Shown here one piece after another: positions 60,044 to 64,000 of a stretch of DNA of 64,000 bases. Origin of the DNA: an uncultured Ruminococcus sp. (GTDB lineage: Bacteria; Bacillota; Clostridia; Oscillospirales; Acutalibacteraceae); the NCBI GenBank assembly GCA_902762615.1, contig CACWOX010000024.1, positions 1 to 64,000 of the forward strand, written 5' to 3'. Position numbers and translations under genes: made by a program. Numbering within the stretch: position 1 is the stretch's first letter; each line of letters opens with the position of its first letter. The notes under the pieces are model-generated. The model saw only the letters and a list, made by a program, of their open reading frames with translations, had not been told where the DNA came from and did no database searches.

Positions 60044-63000
60044 TCATTTCGATTGCAGCGCTCCGAGGATTTCCTCCATGTTTTCCGCTGCGCTCTTTGC
60101 CGGATTGACCTTTACCGCAATGTAAGGAGGTTCTTTGTCAATAATTGTCACGCGACGCGGCAGCTTTTCCGCGAGCTTCGCGAAAACCTCGAGGTCGATT
60201 TTTTTGCTGTAGAGCAGGTATTTTTCATCTGACTGCCGTATCTCATGGATGCCCGCTTCGGCAGCCGCGCTTCTCAGCTGCGAGACCGTTATCAGTCCGA
60301 GTACAGCTTTGGGCGGTTCTCCGAAACGGTCGATCAGCTCGTCGATAACGTCCATCGCGTCGCTCTCGTTGCGCACAGAGGCAATCATGCGGTAGACCTC
60401 CAGCCGGAGCTGTGAGGATTCGATGTAGCTCTCGGGAATGTGTGCCTCGATGCGGATATCCACCAGACATTCCACATCCTGCGCCGTGGGCGCTTCCCCT
60501 TTCACCTTGCGGACGGCAGCGCTGAGCATCTTCATGTACATATCATACCCGACGCTCTCCACCTGCCCCGACTGGTCGCTTCCCAGCAGATTGCCCGCGC
60601 CGCGTATCTGCAAATCGCGCATGGCTATCTTTATGCCCGAGCCGAATTCCGTAAATTCACGGATTGCCTGCAAGCGCTTGCTCGCCGTCTCTGTGAGCGT
60701 TTTGAAGGGCGGTACGGTGAGATAGGCGTACGCTCTGCGGGAGCTTCGTCCCACGCGTCCCCTGATCTGATGAAGCTGCGCCAGTCCGAAATTGCAGGCA
60801 TTCTCGATAATCAGTGTGTTGCAGTTGGGAATGTCAACGCCTGTTTCTATGATGGTGGTGCAGACAAGAATATCCGCTTCGTGATCGAGCAGTTTTCGCC
60901 ACACCTCGCTGAGCGCGTCCTCCTGCATCTGTCCGTGTCCTACCACTATACGCGCTTCGGGAGCCATTTTTGCCACCTTCTCGGCGGTGCGCTCGATGTC
61001 CTCTATCTTGTTGTGGAGGTAAAATACCTGTCCGCCGCGCCTGAGCTCTCTGTGAATGGCTTCGGAAATCATTCCGTCGTCATGGTCGATGATGTAGGTC
61101 TGCACCGGATGTCTGTCCTGCGGAGGCTCGTCGAGGGAAGAAATATCTCTCAGTCCGCTCATTGCCATATTCAGTGTGCGCGGAATGGGCGTGGCGGACA
61201 GCGTGAGGATATCTACGGCAGGATATTTTTCCTTGAATTTTTCCTTCTGGGCAACGCCGAAGCGCTGTTCCTCGTCGATGATCGCAAGTCCCAGATCGTT
61301 GAATTCCACATTTTTCTGAATCAGCTTGTGTGTGCCGATAATGAGGTCAATGTCACCCCGCCTGAGTCTGCGGAGAATCTCTTCCTGCTGCTTGGTGGAG
61401 CGGAAACGGGAAAGCAGTTCTATGCGGAAAGGGTAGGAGTCAAATCGACTCGCCGCGGTCTGGAAGTGCTGCCACGCAAGTATGGTGGTCGGCACCAGAA
61501 TGGCGCACTGCCGCCCTTCGATCATGCACTTGAAGGCGGCGCGCAGGGCAACCTCGGTCTTGCCGAAGCCGACGTCGCCGCAGAGCAGTCTGTCCATAGG
61601 GACAACGCTCTCCATGTCTTTTTTGATCTCGTCTGCCGCCTTGAGCTGATCAAAGGTCTCGGAATATTCAAACCTGTCCTCGAATTCGCGCTGCCATTCG
61701 GTGTCCGCGTCGAAGGCATAGCCCTTCGCCTTCATGCGTTCGGCGTAGATCTTCACCAGCTTTTCAGCGATATCCGTGACGTGCTTCTGGACACGGCGCT
61801 TCTGGTTCTTCCACTCGTCCGAGCCGAGGCGGTTGATTTTGACGACCGAGCCTTCCTTGCCGCCGACGTATTTGCTCACCATGTCGAGCTGCGTGATCGG
61901 CACATAGAGCACGTCGCTCTTGGCGTAGTTGATCTTGATGAAGTCCTTGGTGATGCCGTCGGACTTGATCTTCTGAATCCCTCCGAAGGTGCCGACGCCG
62001 TAGGAGGAATGTACCACATAATCACCCAGTGTCAGCTCATTGAGATTTTGCAGGTCGAGGGAATTTTTGTTTTTGCGGGTCTTGGTCTTTTCGGCGGAGG
62101 GATTGACGTATCTTCCCCACGAAAGCAGCACGACTCCGATCGAAAAATATTCAAAGCCGCCGGAGAGTCCCCCTTCCGCGATGGTTACTCCCTTGAAAAG
62201 AGGCATTTTCGGGCTGTTATCCATGACCACCGGAAGCCCCGCTTTTTGCAGATCCTCGAGCAGTCCTTCGCAGGAACGCGGCGTTCCTCCCAGCAGAATG
62301 ACGGAATTGCCGCCGCCCAGAAGCGCTTGAAGCTCTTCCACAAGGTCGGAGGTCTTGCCGCTCCACACGGGATGCTGCCGTGCGTTGACGTTGATCAGCG
62401 CATGCAGGTCAAATTCGTATCCGCCGCGTGTGAAGGTCTCAAAAAAGATCGCCTTGCCCAGCTTCGCCATGAATTCCCCGTAGGAAAGGGTGAATTTATC
62501 CATGCCCTTGCAGAGAATGCCGTCGGTGAGGAGGTTTTTGATTTCCTCGTTGATGAAAGCCTCGCTGTTCTTCATTTTTTCCTGAACGGCGATGTGTTCG
62601 CTGACGATGGTAAGGCAATCCTTGGGCATGTAGTCGAATATCGTCGCCTCATAGCTGCAAAGCATGGAAATATAGCGGTCGGGCGAACCGCATTTTACTC
62701 CGGCTTCGAGATCGTCGGCTTCACGCAGCAGCTTCTCCTTGGCGGCGGCGGCAGCCTTGCCCCTGAGCGACCTGGCAAGGGTACGAATCCTGCCGGACAG
62801 AGCGGAACGGTCGGTTATGATTAACTCGGCTGCCGGAAGAAGGTGAATTTCTTCCACCGGCTCCATGCTGCGCTGGGTATCTATATCAAAATACTGAAGC
62901 GTGTCAACCATATCGCCCCAGAAATCGGCACGGACGGGATGAGGCGCGTCCGGCGGGAAAAAGTCGAGTATGCCGCCTCGCAGCGAAAACTGCCCCGCGC

Positions 63001-63511
63001 CCTCCACCATGTCGCAGCGTTCGTAGCCTGCCGCCGACAGCGCCGCGACGCAGGCATCAACCGACACTTCTTCTCCTGAAGCGATGGTGAGCATTCTCTC
63101 CTGAAGCTCCTCCGGCGGAATTGTCAGCTGCGAGGCTCCGTCGGCACACACCACAGCGACGTCGAATTCTTCCTTGATAATGCGGCTGAGCGTCTCAATA
63201 CGGCTGCGCTCATAGTCGTGCGAACGTCCCTCCAGCGGACGAAGCTCAATGTCACGCGCCGGACAGAAATAGGCACGCAGTCCCATTTTGCTCAGATCGT
63301 CGCAGAGTCGCACGGCTTCGGATTCGTCCGAGGCGATGTAGAGTATTTTGCGCCCCAGCGTTCGGCTGAGCGCGGCTGTGATGTGGTTTTTGTGTATGCC
63401 CGCCAGACCCGTCACAGCTGCGGGAAGGCGGTGATTCTTTATGCTGCTTACCAGCGTTTTGTATTCCTCGATCGAGTCCGCAAGGGACGGGATAAAGCCG
63501 AGATCATTCAT
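60044..63511 (-). CDS. mfd: Transcription-repair coupling factor
   Basis: Translocase that removes stalled RNA polymerase and recruits UvrA. 1155 residues, normal. UvrB-like region (PPDAPHPVRADFWGDMVDTL, SLRGGILDFF), CarD-like RNA polymerase interaction domain (LTLGDYVVHSSYGVGTFGG, about 505), helicase motifs GDVGFGKTEVALRAAF (Walker A, about 645), IDEEQRFG and TTIIETGVDIPN, and the RG segment HQIRGRVGRSSRRAYAYLTV. The C-terminal TRCF domain ends the protein. The GH25 gene starts upstream and ends 45 bases before mfd. Confidence 0.98.
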   Translation of the reverse strand: MNDLGFIPSLADSIEEYKTLVSSIKNHRLPAAVTGLAGIHKNHITAALSRTLGRKILYIASDESEAVRLCDDLSKMGLRAYFCPARDIELRPLEGRSHDYERSRIETLSRIIKEEFDVAVVCADGASQLTIPPEELQERMLTIASGEEVSVDACVAALSAAGYERCDMVEGAGQFSLRGGILDFFPPDAPHPVRADFWGDMVDTLQYFDIDTQRSMEPVEEIHLLPAAELIITDRSALSGRIRTLARSLRGKAAAAAKEKLLREADDLEAGVKCGSPDRYISMLCSYEATIFDYMPKDCLTIVSEHIAVQEKMKNSEAFINEEIKNLLTDGILCKGMDKFTLSYGEFMAKLGKAIFFETFTRGGYEFDLHALINVNARQHPVWSGKTSDLVEELQALLGGGNSVILLGGTPRSCEGLLEDLQKAGLPVVMDNSPKMPLFKGVTIAEGGLSGGFEYFSIGVVLLSWGRYVNPSAEKTKTRKNKNSLDLQNLNELTLGDYVVHSSYGVGTFGGIQKIKSDGITKDFIKINYAKSDVLYVPITQLDMVSKYVGGKEGSVVKINRLGSDEWKNQKRRVQKHVTDIAEKLVKIYAERMKAKGYAFDADTEWQREFEDRFEYSETFDQLKAADEIKKDMESVVPMDRLLCGDVGFGKTEVALRAAFKCMIEGRQCAILVPTTILAWQHFQTAASRFDSYPFRIELLSRFRSTKQQEEILRRLRRGDIDLIIGTHKLIQKNVEFNDLGLAIIDEEQRFGVAQKEKFKEKYPAVDILTLSATPIPRTLNMAMSGLRDISSLDEPPQDRHPVQTYIIDHDDGMISEAIHRELRRGGQVFYLHNKIEDIERTAEKVAKMAPEARIVVGHGQMQEDALSEVWRKLLDHEADILVCTTIIETGVDIPNCNTLIIENACNFGLAQLHQIRGRVGRSSRRAYAYLTVPPFKTLTETASKRLQAIREFTEFGSGIKIAMRDLQIRGAGNLLGSDQSGQVESVGYDMYMKMLSAAVRKVKGEAPTAQDVECLVDIRIEAHIPESYIESSQLRLEVYRMIASVRNESDAMDVIDELIDRFGEPPKAVLGLITVSQLRSAAAEAGIHEIRQSDEKYLLYSKKIDLEVFAKLAEKLPRRVTIIDKEPPYIAVKVNPAKSAAENMEEILGALQSK

Positions 63512-63556
63512 TCAGTGGGTTCCTCCGTTCAGCGCTTACATTCGTTCGCTGATTTT

Positions 63557-64000
63557 TCATTTGCCGTTGTGTAAAAAAATGTTCCATTCTTCCTCCGTGC
63601 CGAGGAATACATTCATGTCGATGAATTTCTCCCTGCCGTCATAGCCTTTCAGCTGTTCCCGGCTGGTGTATTGCCAGAAGCGCCAGTTTCCATCGGGAGG
63701 GTCTGTCACGACGCTGCGGAACCAGATATCGTAATCGGCAAAATACGTATAGACATATTGAAGATAGGTTGGCTCCGTTACATATATGATCGGGCGTTTG
63801 CCGTAATGCCTCTCTAACGCGTCAAGCAGATCGCGCAGTTCAGGGGCGATTTTCTCGGCGGGAAGCGGGTTCCCCGCATAGCTGCCGTAGTATTCAAGAT
63901 CCACCGCCGGCGGCAGCGCATTCGCCGCATCAGGCACGGCGGAGATGAAATTTTCCGCCTGCGTCCTTCCCGGGCTTTCAAAGCTGAAAAAGTGATAGGC
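63557..64000 (-). CDS. GH25 lysozyme-like muramidase, start lies beyond the right edge
   Basis: About 147 C-terminal residues are visible. AYHFFSFESPGRTQAENFI, then ALPPAVDLEYYG (DxE pair of the GH25 barrel) and KRPIIYVTEPTYLQYVY, then WRFWQYTSREQLKGYDG and a terminal DMNVFLGTEEEW. These match the last strands of the GH25 barrel. The N-terminus, including the first catalytic Asp and any signal peptide, is cut off. It probably cleaves peptidoglycan glycan chains; the gene reads toward mfd on the same strand. Confidence 0.9.
   Translation of the reverse strand, partial: AYHFFSFESPGRTQAENFISAVPDAANALPPAVDLEYYGSYAGNPLPAEKIAPELRDLLDALERHYGKRPIIYVTEPTYLQYVYTYFADYDIWFRSVVTDPPDGNWRFWQYTSREQLKGYDGREKFIDMNVFLGTEEEWNIFLHNGK

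Noticed and set aside
60440..62824. 794-residue open frame on the plus strand
   Set aside because: Antisense to mfd; no domain resemblance; same codon-bias effect.

Overview
The window looks like a chromosomal segment of a low-to-mid GC Clostridia, most probably an uncultured Ruminococcus-like gut bacterium of the Oscillospiraceae/Ruminococcaceae. The evidence is a glutamine synthetase of type III, a T-box in front of pheST, RNase J, an uninterrupted sporulation sigma factor of the SigK type, HrcA/CIRCE control of groESL and many near-consensus sigma-A promoters with 17-base spacers. Nearly all of it is core housekeeping DNA. The accessory parts are the first 2.5 kb, a duplicated envelope module at about 49.3-54.1 kb and a small inverted-repeat element at 55.7 kb.

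Layout. 1-2.2 kb: decayed conjugative or mobilizable element on the minus strand (VirD4 coupling protein cut by the window edge, a CHC2-toprim remnant, a MobP-type relaxase broken by a 22-bp tandem duplication and fused to another small protein), ending near a tRNA-Val/tRNA-Thr operon. 3 kb: Sfp-type phosphopantetheinyl transferase. 3.8-14.2 kb: nitrogen assimilation block, gltBD on the minus strand diverging from glutamine synthetase III and an ammonium channel fused to a PII protein; together they bring in ammonium, fix it to glutamine and pass it to glutamate. 14.4-18.2 kb: T-box, pheS, pheT. 18.5-28.5 kb, minus strand: rnj, gdpP-like, rplI, dnaB, tilS, hpt, ftsH. 28.7-34 kb: unknown membrane protein, aminotransferase, GH13 enzyme, small orphan protein, MATE transporter. 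34-42.4 kb, minus: pyk and a small ppGpp synthetase, then an envelope operon (L,D-transpeptidase, MBOAT acyltransferase, DHHW partner), then trpS.

42.7-49.1 kb: pcrA, a LytTR/DUF3021 regulator pair, an unusual repeat-containing Ala/Glu-rich protein, and groES-groEL behind CIRCE. 49.3-54.1 kb: two tandem copies of a lipoprotein plus phosphodiester-glycosidase pair, followed by an Lgt-family membrane protein that lacks the expected histidine. This is the least explained system in the window. 54.2-64 kb: HAD phosphatase, sigK, glgA, an acyltransferase and a polysaccharide deacetylase with Ig-like domains, mfd, and the start-truncated end of a GH25 lysozyme.

All functional calls come from reading motifs by eye. 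No database or folding program was run.
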